A stretch of DNA of 52,585 bases from an uncultured Clostridia bacterium (GCA_947631925.1 CANRNE010000015.1:1-52585), one strand, 5' to 3'; counted from the first letter of the stretch, positions 1 to 7,754 are shown. The notes: generated by a model not told the origin, from the sequence alone. Program-made: numbers and translations.

Positions 1-978
1 ATTTACAAGAAGCGGAAAAATCTTTCGATTGCCGTCCATGAAACGGAGTTCCCCGAATTATGGTCGTCCAGTTCCGTCGTCAACATTCTTGAAAATCCTG
101 CCTACCTCGGACATACGGTGAACTTCCGAACGAGGAAGAAATCGTATAAAAGCAAGAAAACGATTGATTTGCCGCCCGAGGAATGGGCGACGTTCGAGAA
201 TACGCACGAAGCAATCATCGACGAAGAAACATTCTCAACCGTTCAAAAAATACGTGAGGCACGGCACAGACCGAGCAAACTTGGCGAAATAAGTATGTTT
301 TCGGGGCTTGTGTATTGTGCCGACTGCGGGAAAAGAATGTATCTCTGCCGTTGTAAGGGGATGAAGCAGAAAGAGTATTTCAACTGCTCTTCGTATCGGA
401 AAAAGAAGAAGAGAACCTGCACTTCCCATCAAATCAAGGTGGAAGCCGTGGAAAAAGTTGTGCTTGCAGACTTACAGCGGGTATTCGCTATGGCGACCGA
501 CAGGGAAAGTGAGTTCTTGGCTCTGATAAAGCAGAACGCCGATAAGGAGAGCAGGAAGAAACTTTTGGCTTCCGCACAAGAGAAAGAAACCGCAGAACAG
601 CGAGTACAAACTCTCGACCGTATCATCCGAAACCTCTATGAGGACAAGGTGAACGGCAACCTCTCCGATGAACGCTTTCGCAAACTTTCGCAGGAGTATG
701 AGGAAGAACAGGAAAAGCTGACTGCGCGGATCCGAGAATTGCAGGAAGTATTAGCAAAAGCAAAGGAACAGTCCGACAACGTGACGCGCTTCATGCGCAT
801 TGTGCGGAAGTACACGGAAATCACGGAGCTGACGCCAGAAATCGTGCGAGAGTTCATTGAAAAAGTGATCGTGCATGAGAAGCGGAAGGTTGACGGCGGC
901 AAGCGGACACAGGCGGTGGAAATCATCTACAACTGCGTCGGGGCAATTCCCGACCTCGCGCAGGAAGAAGCCGCTTAA
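1..978 (+). CDS. Large serine recombinase, C-terminal part (5' end outside window)
   Basis: The frame is open from base 1, so the N-terminal resolvase catalytic domain, with its serine, lies outside the window. What remains has the order typical of large serine recombinases of Firmicute integrative elements. First comes the end of the recombinase domain (ILENPAYLGHTV). A zinc ribbon with CADCGKRMYLC and a later NCSS...C pair follows at about residues 105-145, then a long charged coiled coil, then a DUF4368-like tail (FIEKVIVHEKRK). Such enzymes excise and integrate conjugative or mobilisable elements by a phosphoserine mechanism. The gene ends in a region of inverted repeats. Assignment to the family is firm; which element it moves cannot be said. 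Confidence 0.9.
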   Translation: MYKKRKNLSIAVHETEFPELWSSSSVVNILENPAYLGHTVNFRTRKKSYKSKKTIDLPPEEWATFENTHEAIIDEETFSTVQKIREARHRPSKLGEISMFSGLVYCADCGKRMYLCRCKGMKQKEYFNCSSYRKKKKRTCTSHQIKVEAVEKVVLADLQRVFAMATDRESEFLALIKQNADKESRKKLLASAQEKETAEQRVQTLDRIIRNLYEDKVNGNLSDERFRKLSQEYEEEQEKLTARIRELQEVLAKAKEQSDNVTRFMRIVRKYTEITELTPEIVREFIEKVIVHEKRKVDGGKRTQAVEIIYNCVGAIPDLAQEEAA

Positions 979-997
979 ACTTCGGGAAGGGCAACGA

Positions 998-1030
998 ATA
1001 AGCGGTTTGACTAACCGCCAAACCGCTTAT
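998..1030. repeat. Perfect 11-bp inverted repeat after the recombinase gene
   Basis: ATAAGCGGTTT (998-1008) and AAACCGCTTAT (1020-1030) are exact reverse complements around an 11-nt loop. No T-run follows, so it is a poor terminator. It could be a recombinase binding site or an element end. Confidence 0.6.
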
Positions 1031-1048
1031 CCATAGAATCCCTACCGC

Positions 1049-1078
1049 AACCCGCATAAACGCGGCGGGCTGTTTGTT
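1049..1078 (+). terminator. Probable rho-independent terminator of the recombinase gene
   Basis: A short GC stem (CCCGC / GCGGG) is followed by a T-rich stretch (ctgtttgtttt) about 70 bases after the recombinase stop. Nothing else was recognised between 979 and 1230. Confidence 0.45.
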
Positions 1079-1230
1079 TTATTTTGGTTTATTGCTTCAT
1101 AGTTTAAATAAGGGTTACTTTTTCTTAAGTTCCGCCGCGGTATGCTCACATTCTGAGTGGCTGCGGCTTTCTTTTTTACGACTGCGCACCTGCGGCAATC
1201 CCATATTGAGGCCGCGCCGCAAATTTTTCT

Positions 1231-2508
1231 TTACGTCTGCGCGCCGCCCGCTTCTTCGCCGCTCACGACATAGACGCTGAGGCTGAAAAGATTGTCCTTT
1301 ACCACGGCGGATATGTCGCCGCTGTACTTTCTGGCAATCATGCGCATGCTCTTCATGCCGAATCCGTGATAGCCCGCCTCGCTGTCCTTTCTGGTGACGG
1401 GCAGGTCGCCCTGGAATTTTATGCGGCCTTCGCAATAGTTCATTTCGCTGATATAGATTATGTTGCCCCTGCGCTCCACCGTCAGGCTTATAACCTTTTT
1501 ATCGTCTGCGCTTAGTTTTTCAGCCGCCTCTATGGCGTTTGTAAGCATGTTGCCGAAAAGCGAATATATGTCCATGATATCCATGAACGAAAGGCATGAG
1601 CCGTCGCCCCAGAAGGTAAGTTTTATTCCGCTTTTTCTGCACTGATTGCTCTTTTCGTTGAGTATTATATCAAGCACGCTCAAGCCTGTGCGGACGGTGT
1701 TGTCGTAGGCGTCGACAAGGTTCTGCATTTCGCTCAGGCCCGCGCCGTCATTCTGCGCGCCCTGAAGAAAATGCTTTATATCGTGGCACTTTATATTCAG
1801 AAGCTCCATATTCTCCTTGCTTATCATGTACTGTTTGCTCTCCTCTTCGTTTATCCTTTCGAGAGTCATTTTTTCAGACTTTACTATGACGAAGCGGTAG
1901 ACGACGAACTTCAGAATAAGCGTAAGCACGCAGCACGTTATGGCATATATGGCTATGCATGCCGTAGTTACGGGGTCGTAAGGGTAGTTTATGCGCCACA
2001 GTCTGCTAAGACCTATGCAAATAAAAAGGATGACGCAGCACAGCGCAAGAATGCCTCTGCTGCAATTTTTATACAATGAATTTTTTGCTATGAACATGCC
2101 CAGCGTAAAGAAAGCGGCAACGCATGTTGCAACCAGAGTTACGGGCTGAACCCAGGCCGAATCGGATATGGCAGGTATCAGCCTAAGCAACTCAGCCAGC
2201 TGGAAGGAGATATGCTGTATTGCCTGCCCGCCTATGCACACGGCGATTACCGAAGATATTTTGCAGTTGAAGCAGAATATAGCCGCAATTATGGTAAGGG
2301 CGAGCATAAACAGGAACCTCAGCATCTGATACCACTGCGTATATTTCAGCGAATCGGGCATGGGGAACAGAAATGCGAGCAGTATGCACGCCGCCAGCGA
2401 ACCTAAAAGGCGAAGGGCAAAAAAGCTGCGCCTGGGGTACGGCCATATAAGCACGCTCTGGCAAAGAATTACCGTGGCTATATAATAAATATTTTCCACA
2501 TGAAACAT
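1231..2508 (-). CDS. AgrC-like membrane sensor histidine kinase (GHKL ATPase)
   Basis: 425 residues. The N-terminal half (about 5-205) is a run of hydrophobic membrane segments. A short linker carries the dimerisation/phosphoacceptor motif KCHDIKHF (H242 most likely, as in HPK10/AgrC kinases). The C-terminal GHKL ATPase domain has an N box (NMLTNAIEAA) and a glycine-rich G box (YHGFGMKSM). It would autophosphorylate and pass phosphate to the LytTR regulator encoded just upstream. The start codon overlaps the regulator stop by one base (TGATG), so the two are translationally coupled. No AgrB or AgrD-like pheromone gene is nearby, so the signal is unknown. It lies inside the accessory region, next to a serine recombinase. 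Confidence 0.88.
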   Translation of the reverse strand: MFHVENIYYIATVILCQSVLIWPYPRRSFFALRLLGSLAACILLAFLFPMPDSLKYTQWYQMLRFLFMLALTIIAAIFCFNCKISSVIAVCIGGQAIQHISFQLAELLRLIPAISDSAWVQPVTLVATCVAAFFTLGMFIAKNSLYKNCSRGILALCCVILFICIGLSRLWRINYPYDPVTTACIAIYAITCCVLTLILKFVVYRFVIVKSEKMTLERINEEESKQYMISKENMELLNIKCHDIKHFLQGAQNDGAGLSEMQNLVDAYDNTVRTGLSVLDIILNEKSNQCRKSGIKLTFWGDGSCLSFMDIMDIYSLFGNMLTNAIEAAEKLSADDKKVISLTVERRGNIIYISEMNYCEGRIKFQGDLPVTRKDSEAGYHGFGMKSMRMIARKYSGDISAVVKDNLFSLSVYVVSGEEAGGAQT

Positions 2509-3221
2509 CAGCGCCCACCTCCGCCGAGATATTTTACATAACTTTTAATAAAATCGTTGCGGCGCGCGCTGGCAATAAGCAGTTCTTCGCCCGTATCAAG
2601 CACGCACACATCCTTTTTTATGCCCACCACATACCTTAAGTTTACAAGCGTGCCCTTGTTGCATCTTACCATTGTGCCGACGTTTATCTTTTTTTCCGCG
2701 GCGGAAAAAGTTATATATTCGCGGTATACGTTGTCGGGGAAATGGTAGCTGACATAATGCCCTTCCGTTTCTATATACCGCAGCGTATTCGCGTCTATCC
2801 TCACCAGATCCCTGGCAATGTTCAGCACTACGGAATTTTCCGCACGCGGAACAATTCTGCCGAGCGCCCTCTTCATTTTAAGCAGAAAAGACTGCTTGTC
2901 CACAGGTTTTACAATAAAATCGAGCGCATCCACATCATAGCCGCTCACGGCGAGCTGCGCCATATTTGTCACGAAAATAAGTATTACAGTCTGGTCTATC
3001 CTTCTCAGCGCTTTCGCCGCATCTATTCCGTTTGTGGCGCCCATCATTATGTCCATGAACACGATATCGAAATTGAAAGCGTAATTGAGAAGGAATTCCT
3101 CCGCGCCCGAAAATTCGCGGATATCGAAGGCAACGTTTTCCCGTATTTCGCAGAATCTGAGGCATTCACGCAGGCTTTTGCGCGCGCTCTCCTCGTTGTC
3201 CACTATCGCTATATTTATCAT
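2508..3221 (-). CDS. LytTR-family response regulator (AgrA/VirR type)
   Basis: 237 residues from the ATG at 3221; an ATG eight codons upstream is an alternative. The receiver domain (about 1-120) has the acidic pair at D8/E10, phosphoacceptor D57 in FMDIMM, and a conserved lysine in KPVDKQ. The C-terminal LytTR DNA-binding domain (about 135-235) follows, with typical beta-strand-rich sequence (LRYIETEGHYVSYHF). It is the partner of the downstream kinase. Two inverted repeats with TGCGG/CCGCA arms lie upstream at 3250-3268 and 3341-3357 and may belong to its control region. Target genes are not evident. Confidence 0.88.
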   Translation of the reverse strand: MINIAIVDNEESARKSLRECLRFCEIRENVAFDIREFSGAEEFLLNYAFNFDIVFMDIMMGATNGIDAAKALRRIDQTVILIFVTNMAQLAVSGYDVDALDFIVKPVDKQSFLLKMKRALGRIVPRAENSVVLNIARDLVRIDANTLRYIETEGHYVSYHFPDNVYREYITFSAAEKKINVGTMVRCNKGTLVNLRYVVGIKKDVCVLDTGEELLIASARRNDFIKSYVKYLGGGGR

Positions 3222-3249
3222 ATATCTCTCTGACCCGCAATACATTTGC

Positions 3250-3357
3250 GTGCGGAAATCCGCCGCACATAATTATGGCTGAAATGCCGCACAAAAATAA
3301 CTTTTTTATATAAAAAAATAATTATTTTAACAGCATTATTTGCGGCATATTACCGCA
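3250..3357. promoter_or_regulatory. AT-rich upstream region with two TGCGG inverted repeats
   Basis: GTGCGG...CCGCAC (3250-3268) and TGCGG...CCGCA (3341-3357) flank a very AT-rich stretch upstream of the LytTR regulator. The second overlaps the decayed end of the TIR remnant. They could be operator or terminator structures. No convincing -35/-10 pair was found. Confidence 0.3.
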
Positions 3358-3527
3358 TGAATTACCTTTTTTATTATATCATAAAACGTGCAGCAAATCA
3401 ATACAATGCGCAGACTTTTAATATCAAAAAACACGGTATAATTATTTTCAATCAGCTCCTTATACAGCAGATACGCAGGATAAAATCCGTCTTTGCGCCT
3501 GTAACTTATGAATACCTGGTTGCCCAT
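3336..3527 (-). pseudogene. TIR-domain protein, N-terminal remnant
   Basis: The first 40 residues match the start of a bacterial TIR domain: VFISYRRKDG, then an amphipathic helix ending in LYKELIENN, then VFFDIKSLR. The sequence then turns into unrelated hydrophobic residues and stops at 63 residues, whereas a TIR domain alone needs about 130. A ribosome binding site (GGGGGC) precedes the ATG. TIR proteins of this kind are commonly NAD-degrading defence effectors. This copy cannot be functional and is best read as the 5' stub left by a deletion at about 3405. The domain call is good; the original full architecture is unknown. Confidence 0.72.
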
Positions 3528-3679
3528 ATTTGCCCCCTTATCATTTGTTCCTATAAATAATCCTTTATGCTTTTATAGTGCGCTACGGCAATGAGACATC
3601 AACATTTTTCCGTCCCGCACGCAGTCAATCAGAACTTTAAACACGCATGCAAATAAAGATTTTCAGCTTATACCCTACA

Positions 3680-3970
3680 TTAATACATTTTAGTTGCATC
3701 AACAACCAAAATCTCCAAAACCGCGATTATCAGTTTTATTATATCAGTTATCAGTGCCCGTGTCAATATCGGTTGCAGTGCTTCTTTCCGCACTTTATAG
3801 GAGCCGAGTTTGATAAATGGCAGAAGTTTTGCTTTTCTTAACTTGTGGACGTAATCCACGTTTGTTTTAAGGATTTCTGCTACCTCAGCCACGGTAAACA
3901 ACATCGAGCTTTCAATATTGATAATTTTATGTATTGGCTGAGGAGCACAACTAGTGTCATTGTATTTCAT
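3680..3970 (-). pseudogene. Excisionase-like helix-turn-helix protein, 3' end altered
   Basis: 96 residues. Residues about 23-68 form an excisionase/MerR-like winged HTH (FTVAEVAEILKTNVDYVHKLRKAK, then LGSYKVRKEAL). These proteins direct recombination or regulate mobile-element genes. After the HTH the normal C-terminus is replaced by a hydrophobic tail (DIIKLIIAVLEILVV) with no resemblance to the family, which suggests a 3' truncation and fusion to foreign sequence. The start is supported by AAGAGGT four bases before the ATG. It could still make a DNA-binding protein. It stands among other fragments on the same strand. Confidence 0.55.
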
Positions 3971-4043
3971 CTTTACCTCTTGAAATAGTTAATGACCTTG
4001 TTCTCCTTGTATGTCCTTGTAATTCAGTGCCTGTAAGGGCGAT

Positions 4044-4130
4044 TTACTTCGTGGGAATAAACGTGTGAAGGAAATCGACGTTGCGCTTTTTGATTACCGC
4101 GTAAGAGTGATCTCCTGCCGGGATTTTCAC
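4044..4130 (-). pseudogene. Possible C-terminal tail of an unrecognised ORF
   Basis: Directly after the broken methyltransferase and out of frame with it, the minus strand reads about 28 codons ending at a TAA at 4044-4046, including IPAGDHSYAVIKKRN and LHTFIPTK. It looks protein-like and could be the tail of another deleted gene. I do not recognise the family, and the segment is too short to be sure. Confidence 0.3.
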
Positions 4131-4510
4131 AACTCTCTTTTTGGTGTTCCATAAATAACATCAATTCTGCCCTTATATTGAATTAAAAGATTTAACAGTG
4201 CATCATAATTATCACCAATTATGAGTTTATTCGGAACATCACCACTTCCGTCAGAAAAACTTAATTCATCATTCTTCTTGAAGTATTTTATCGTATTGCC
4301 AACCTTCTCAAGCCTTTTATCAAAGTGAAATCCGGTGCGTTTATAGGTAGTTCCAAGTTCAGCGATGGCAATAGCCTCTGTCAAAGTTTCAGCCTGATTT
4401 ATCAGTTTAATAAGCAAATCGGCATTACTCTTCTCAAGAATTTTATCGTCAACTCTGCGGTTTATTTCATCAACAAGATTTTGTTTATTTATAGAAAGGT
4501 TATTTGTCAT
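4127..4510 (-). pseudogene. Type III restriction-modification DNA methyltransferase (Mod), N-terminal remnant
   Basis: About 127 residues from the ATG at 4510, which has AAAGGAG seven bases upstream and is better than the ATG at 4534. The sequence is the start of a type III Mod / adenine-N6 methyltransferase: a helical N-terminus, then LIIGDNYDALLNLLIQYKG and IDVIY. In the family the next residues are the catalytic DPPY motif, but here they are replaced by GTPKREL and a stop. Family members are about 500-650 residues, so over three quarters is missing and no Res subunit is present. It is a dead remnant of a restriction-modification system. Confidence 0.75.
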
Positions 4511-4594
4511 TATAAAACTCCTTTTTTCTTTCACTCTTATAATTTAATGATATTGGTTTGGTGAAACACGACGCTCGTACTAAGAAGATCAATT

Positions 4595-5584
4595 TCAATT
4601 AGAATAACACTGAACAACGTTTGCGATATAATGTCGAAGCAAATCTATGAAATTGTCTGGCCCGATTACTCTCAACTTATCCCCGAAGGAACAGCACCAG
4701 CCGAGAAAGACAGGGCTTAATTGCACAGTTGCGGTAAAGCGGAAAGTATTTTCACCGCGGGCGCTTAACCGCGTATCAAAGCCGAACTTATCCAGAACGG
4801 TATCGATAAGAGAATTGTCCGCTTCGAAAGTAACGGTACATTCTTCACCGGTGAACATTCCGAAAAGCTGCTTTTTATGCTTTTGAATAGAGCAAACTTC
4901 CGAAAGTTTTGACGGCGTAATATTTTCAGCCGAAACTTTCATCTCCGCTATCCTGTCAATGCGGTAGTGCGAAGGGTTGCCGTGTTTATCGTCATAGCAG
5001 AGCAGATAGTATTTATCGTCAGAAAAGATGGTCGCAACGGGATTGACTTTATAAACCTTATTCCCTTTGCGGTATATCCTTCGTTTGGATATATCGTAAT
5101 CAAAATACAGAAATTCTATTTTCTTGCCTTGTTCCAGTGCCTGCGTAATAGTTGCAACTGTTCCGAAAATATCTTCGTTATGGCTTTTGACCGTATTAAA
5201 AGCCACAATGTTCTTCTTGATTGCCTCTGCTTTGCGGCTGCCCGCAAGCTCTGCAATTTTATCGACAAGCAACTTTGTCTTATCGTCAGTGATAAATGAC
5301 GCAGCCTGTACGGCGTCCATCAGAATTTGTATTTCCGCCATACTGAACTCACGGCGCTCTACAAAGTATTCGTTGGTCTTGCGGCGGTTGCAGTTGATTT
5401 TATAGCCGCTTTCATTGAGAGCCTGAATATCGGCATAAAGCGTTCTGCGGTCGCATTTTATGTCGATTGTTTCCAGCCTTTCGAGCAGTTCGACCGAACT
5501 CATAGGATGAGCCTCGTCTGTTTCCTGGCGAAGTATTTCCCATATTTTTAATAGCTTTAACCGTTGTCCTTTTTCAACCGGCAT
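4595..5584 (-). CDS. WYL-domain transcriptional regulator (YafY-like)
   Basis: 329 residues. An N-terminal winged HTH (about 5-70: SSVELLERLETIDIKCDRRTLYADIQALNESG) is followed by the WYL domain (about 140-215, core IEFLYFDYDI, YKVNPVATIFSDDKYYLLCY and HYRIDRI). A WCX-type C-terminal extension (about 240-325) ends the protein. WYL proteins sense nucleic-acid or nucleotide ligands and often control defence or mobile-element genes. A clear promoter (TTTACA-17-TATAAT, 5617-5645) and GGAG before the ATG show an intact gene. Its presumed neighbours (methyltransferase, TIR) are broken, so its current target is unknown. Confidence 0.88.
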   Translation of the reverse strand: MPVEKGQRLKLLKIWEILRQETDEAHPMSSVELLERLETIDIKCDRRTLYADIQALNESGYKINCNRRKTNEYFVERREFSMAEIQILMDAVQAASFITDDKTKLLVDKIAELAGSRKAEAIKKNIVAFNTVKSHNEDIFGTVATITQALEQGKKIEFLYFDYDISKRRIYRKGNKVYKVNPVATIFSDDKYYLLCYDDKHGNPSHYRIDRIAEMKVSAENITPSKLSEVCSIQKHKKQLFGMFTGEECTVTFEADNSLIDTVLDKFGFDTRLSARGENTFRFTATVQLSPVFLGWCCSFGDKLRVIGPDNFIDLLRHYIANVVQCYSN

Positions 5585-5616
5585 AGACTTCTCCGATTTT
5601 ATGATAATACATTTTA

Positions 5617-5645
5617 ATTATAGCACATCTGAACTCATTTGTAAA
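5617..5645 (-). promoter_or_regulatory. Promoter of the WYL regulator gene
   Basis: Minus-strand TTTACA (5645-5640), 17-bp spacer, consensus TATAAT (5622-5617), about 35 bases upstream of the WYL start. Between 5646 and 5858 I see no gene or clear structure. Confidence 0.7.
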
Positions 5646-5858
5646 TAGTAAGTTGTACAAATAATACGACTTTTGCATAGTTACTTTTTCTTTTTCCTTT
5701 CGGCAAAAGGTTTTTGCGGATTTTTGCCTGCGCCGTCAAGGACAGGAAAATATTGCTCTTAAAAATACCCGCCGTATGTGCCTTTATTCGGACATATATG
5801 GCGGGTAATTCTATGCAACAATATTTTCCGCACGTAAGATATGAAACAATAAACAAAC

Positions 5859-5937
5859 CGACCTCCCTTATCCTTGACGGTGCGAGCGAATCCGCCTTTT
5901 TGAGGTTGCCGAAAGGTAAAAAAAGACAAGGAGGTCG
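5859..5937 (+). promoter_or_regulatory. Long hairpin that could sequester the ribosome binding site of a leader ORF
   Basis: CGACCTCC (5859-5866) is exactly complementary to GGAGGTCG (5930-5937), extendable by TT/AA around a bulged C. The 3' arm contains the AAGGAGG ribosome binding site of the small ORF at 5942. A minor internal hairpin (CCTTT/AAAGG) lies in the loop. Confidence 0.4.
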
Positions 5938-5941
5938 TCGG

Positions 5942-6016
5942 ATGAAAGGTTACGTTTTATCCCGTAAAGGTTACAAAATGAGCGGTTTCTTCCACACCGG
6001 TTGCGGTTTTGGGTAG
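5942..6016 (+). CDS. 24-codon small ORF upstream of the integrase, possible leader peptide
   Basis: The ATG at 5942 stands seven bases after a full AAGGAGG. The 24-residue product is basic at the start (MKGYVLSRKGYK) and ends in GFFHTGCGFG. It resembles nothing I know. It lies 41 bases before the first possible start of the integrase gene, with its ribosome binding site in one arm of a long hairpin. It could be a regulatory leader peptide, a tiny toxin-like peptide, or chance. The strong ribosome binding site is the main evidence. Confidence 0.35.
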   Translation: MKGYVLSRKGYKMSGFFHTGCGFG

Positions 6017-6057
6017 AGAAATGCGCTATTATTTTCCAACTGAATGTAGTACACTGA

Positions 6058-7302
6058 TTGCGCCGAAAAAAATCATTCGATTTAATTAAAATGACCTATA
6101 AGGAAATGCAAAAGCTTATGGGCTTGGTGCAATATGCCCCGGAAGAGGAGCAGAACGAACTTGCTACTCTTCTTGCCAAAGCTGCGTCCACAAAGACTGT
6201 CCAGCGAAAAGTTACGGACGAAAAAAAATTAACGGAACGCGGCTCGATCACTTTTACCAAAAAGGAGTTATCGCAAATGTCTGACGACACGAGAAAACTT
6301 TTTATTTACAATAACAATATCGTGCGGTACCGCTATTATAAAGGAATGTATCAGGCACGATTCCGCCGCGACGGATACAACATTGAAGTCGCGTCCAAGG
6401 ACTTCGACGTCATGAAGAACAAATTCTTTGCGGCGCTCATGGAGCAAACAGTTCACAAACCCTCCAAAAAGCCGCTCATGAAAGATTACCTCATGCAATG
6501 GCTTTCCGAGAAGAAGCCGACGCTCAAAGACGGCACTTACAAAAGTTACGAAAGTCTGATCAAAACAGAACTGATCCCCAACCTCGGCAGTAAACATATC
6601 GACCAGATCTCCCGCAAGGAAATTCAGGAGTATCTGTTCCGCATCGTGGAGCAGGGGAAAAACAGAACGGCTCAGAAAGTAAAGCAGCTTCTCGGCGCCG
6701 TATTTTCTCTCGCGGTAGAGGACTACGACTTCAAAAACCCGATGACCAAAATCAAGTTGCCCCATTACGAAGTCAAGAAGGGCTCACCCCTTTCAAAAGC
6801 CGAAGAAAAGCAGCTCGTCGAGTTCTGCAAGAGCAACCCACATTTATACGGCATACACTCGTTGTTGGTGCTGCTCTATACCGGTATGCGCAGAGGAGAA
6901 CTCGCTTCGATGAGGATCGAAAACGAAAACGGGCGCACCTTTATAACGTGCGAGACGGAAAAGACCAGAAAGGGCTATGCGACGATACGCAGGCGCATTC
7001 CCGTTTCACCCATGTTCCGCAAAGTCTGGGATATGATCGATTTCGAGAAAGCTAAAAAGGCTTCCAGCAAAACGCTGTCCGACACCATCAAAAAGGTATT
7101 CCCGGAACGGCACGTCCACGAACTCCGCTATACCTTCATCAGCCGATGCAAGGAGTGCGGGTGCAATTTGGAGCTTGTCATGCTCTGGGACGGGCACGAG
7201 TTCGACAAAGATGTGCGCACTTCAAAGGTTGACCGCGGATACACCCAATATTCCGACGAGATCTATTTCGGCGACATTGAAAAAGTCAATTATGAACTGT
7301 AA
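6058..7302 (+). CDS. Tyrosine recombinase (phage/ICE-type integrase)
   Basis: 414 residues from TTG 6058, or 403 from ATG 6091; an in-frame stop at 6055 rules out earlier starts. An N-terminal arm-binding region (YYKGMYQARFRRDG) is followed by a SAM-like core-binding domain (about 138-225) and the catalytic domain. Visible catalytic residues are R278 (TGMRRGE), H354 and R357 (HELRYTF), H380 (DGH) and the nucleophile Y395 (GYTQYS). It would integrate or excise an element at an attachment site. The gene points towards the adjacent tRNA-Leu and ends in a strong terminator, the usual layout when the tRNA is the target. The start codon is uncertain, as neither candidate has a good ribosome binding site. 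Confidence 0.9.
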   Translation: MRRKKSFDLIKMTYKEMQKLMGLVQYAPEEEQNELATLLAKAASTKTVQRKVTDEKKLTERGSITFTKKELSQMSDDTRKLFIYNNNIVRYRYYKGMYQARFRRDGYNIEVASKDFDVMKNKFFAALMEQTVHKPSKKPLMKDYLMQWLSEKKPTLKDGTYKSYESLIKTELIPNLGSKHIDQISRKEIQEYLFRIVEQGKNRTAQKVKQLLGAVFSLAVEDYDFKNPMTKIKLPHYEVKKGSPLSKAEEKQLVEFCKSNPHLYGIHSLLVLLYTGMRRGELASMRIENENGRTFITCETEKTRKGYATIRRRIPVSPMFRKVWDMIDFEKAKKASSKTLSDTIKKVFPERHVHELRYTFISRCKECGCNLELVMLWDGHEFDKDVRTSKVDRGYTQYSDEIYFGDIEKVNYEL

Positions 7303-7307
7303 CGAAG

Positions 7308-7346
7308 AAGGCTGCCTGACATTTACATCGGGCAGCCTTTCTTTTT
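7308..7346 (+). terminator. Terminator of the integrase gene
   Basis: A perfect 9-bp stem, AAGGCTGCC (7308-7316) with GGCAGCCTT (7331-7339), is followed by tctttttag. Confidence 0.88.
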
Positions 7347-7468
7347 AGCTTTTTACTTCCCAATTTTTTTGTATGTAAAAACAGAACATGCATATTTATG
7401 CATAAACCCATTGAAAAGGGGCTGTTTTACTTCCCAATTGGTTCCCAATGAGGTTTAATAACAAAAAT

Positions 7469-7494
7469 GAGAGGTATTTTTGTGAATACCTCTC
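7469..7494 (-). terminator. Terminator of tRNA-Leu
   Basis: A perfect 10-bp stem (GAGAGGTATT / AATACCTCTC) lies 8 bases past the tRNA 3' end on the minus strand, followed there by a T-run (atttttgtt). It also has T residues on the plus strand and may work in both directions. The rest of 7347-7468 contains only short repeats of ACTTCCCAATT/TTCCCAAT (about 7356, 7429 and 7441), possible attachment-site sequence. Confidence 0.8.
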
Positions 7495-7502
7495 AAAATT
7501 TT

Positions 7503-7589
7503 TGGTGCCCGCGATCGGATTTGAACCGATACGTTCTCGCGAACTCAGGATTTTAAGTCCTGTGCGTCTGCCAATTCCGCCACGCGGGC
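7503..7589 (-). tRNA. tRNA-Leu (anticodon UAA), CCA encoded
   Basis: 87 nt with all expected parts on the minus strand: acceptor GCCCGCG pairing with CGCGGGC, D-arm with GGCAGAC, anticodon stem CAGGA/TCCTG with loop CTTAAAA (anticodon TAA), long variable arm typical of leucine, T-loop GGTTCAAATCC, discriminator A and CCA. It has no promoter directly upstream. The nearest one is at 7726-7754, beyond a broken second tRNA-Leu, so both are probably on one transcript. Confidence 0.95.
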
Positions 7590-7627
7590 ATATTTATTCA
7601 ATTATACACATATTTATGCTATTCGAA

Positions 7628-7669
7628 GGATTTTAAGTCTGAGGCGTCTGCCGATTCCGCCACAGCGGC
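7628..7669 (-). pseudogene. tRNA-Leu(UAA), 5' half only
   Basis: The minus strand carries an acceptor strand (GCCGCTG), D-arm (TGGCGGAATCGGCAGACGC) and the anticodon loop CTTAAAA. From the 3' side of the anticodon stem onward it runs into unrelated AT-rich sequence, with no T-arm and no CAGCGGC acceptor partner. It shares GACTTAAAATCC with the intact tRNA 40 bases away. The break lies inside the anticodon arm, as expected of integration by a tyrosine recombinase. Confidence 0.8.
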
Positions 7670-7725
7670 GTGTTATGATAAAGCAACGGGCTCCGCGAAA
7701 AACCGAACATTTCGGGAACGGGTAG

Positions 7726-7754
7726 ATTGTAGCACAATTTTTCGCCGCTGTCAA
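7726..7754 (-). promoter_or_regulatory. tRNA promoter
   Basis: Minus-strand TTGACA (7754-7749), 17-bp spacer, TACAAT (7731-7726). It starts about 55 bases before the broken tRNA-Leu half and would also serve the intact tRNA-Leu. The remaining gap to 7853 shows no gene. Confidence 0.75.

Noticed and set aside
5714-6016. 100-codon open frame covering the region before the integrase
   Set aside because: No ribosome binding site at its start and an unlikely composition; only its last 24 codons have a strong ribosome binding site, which I list separately.
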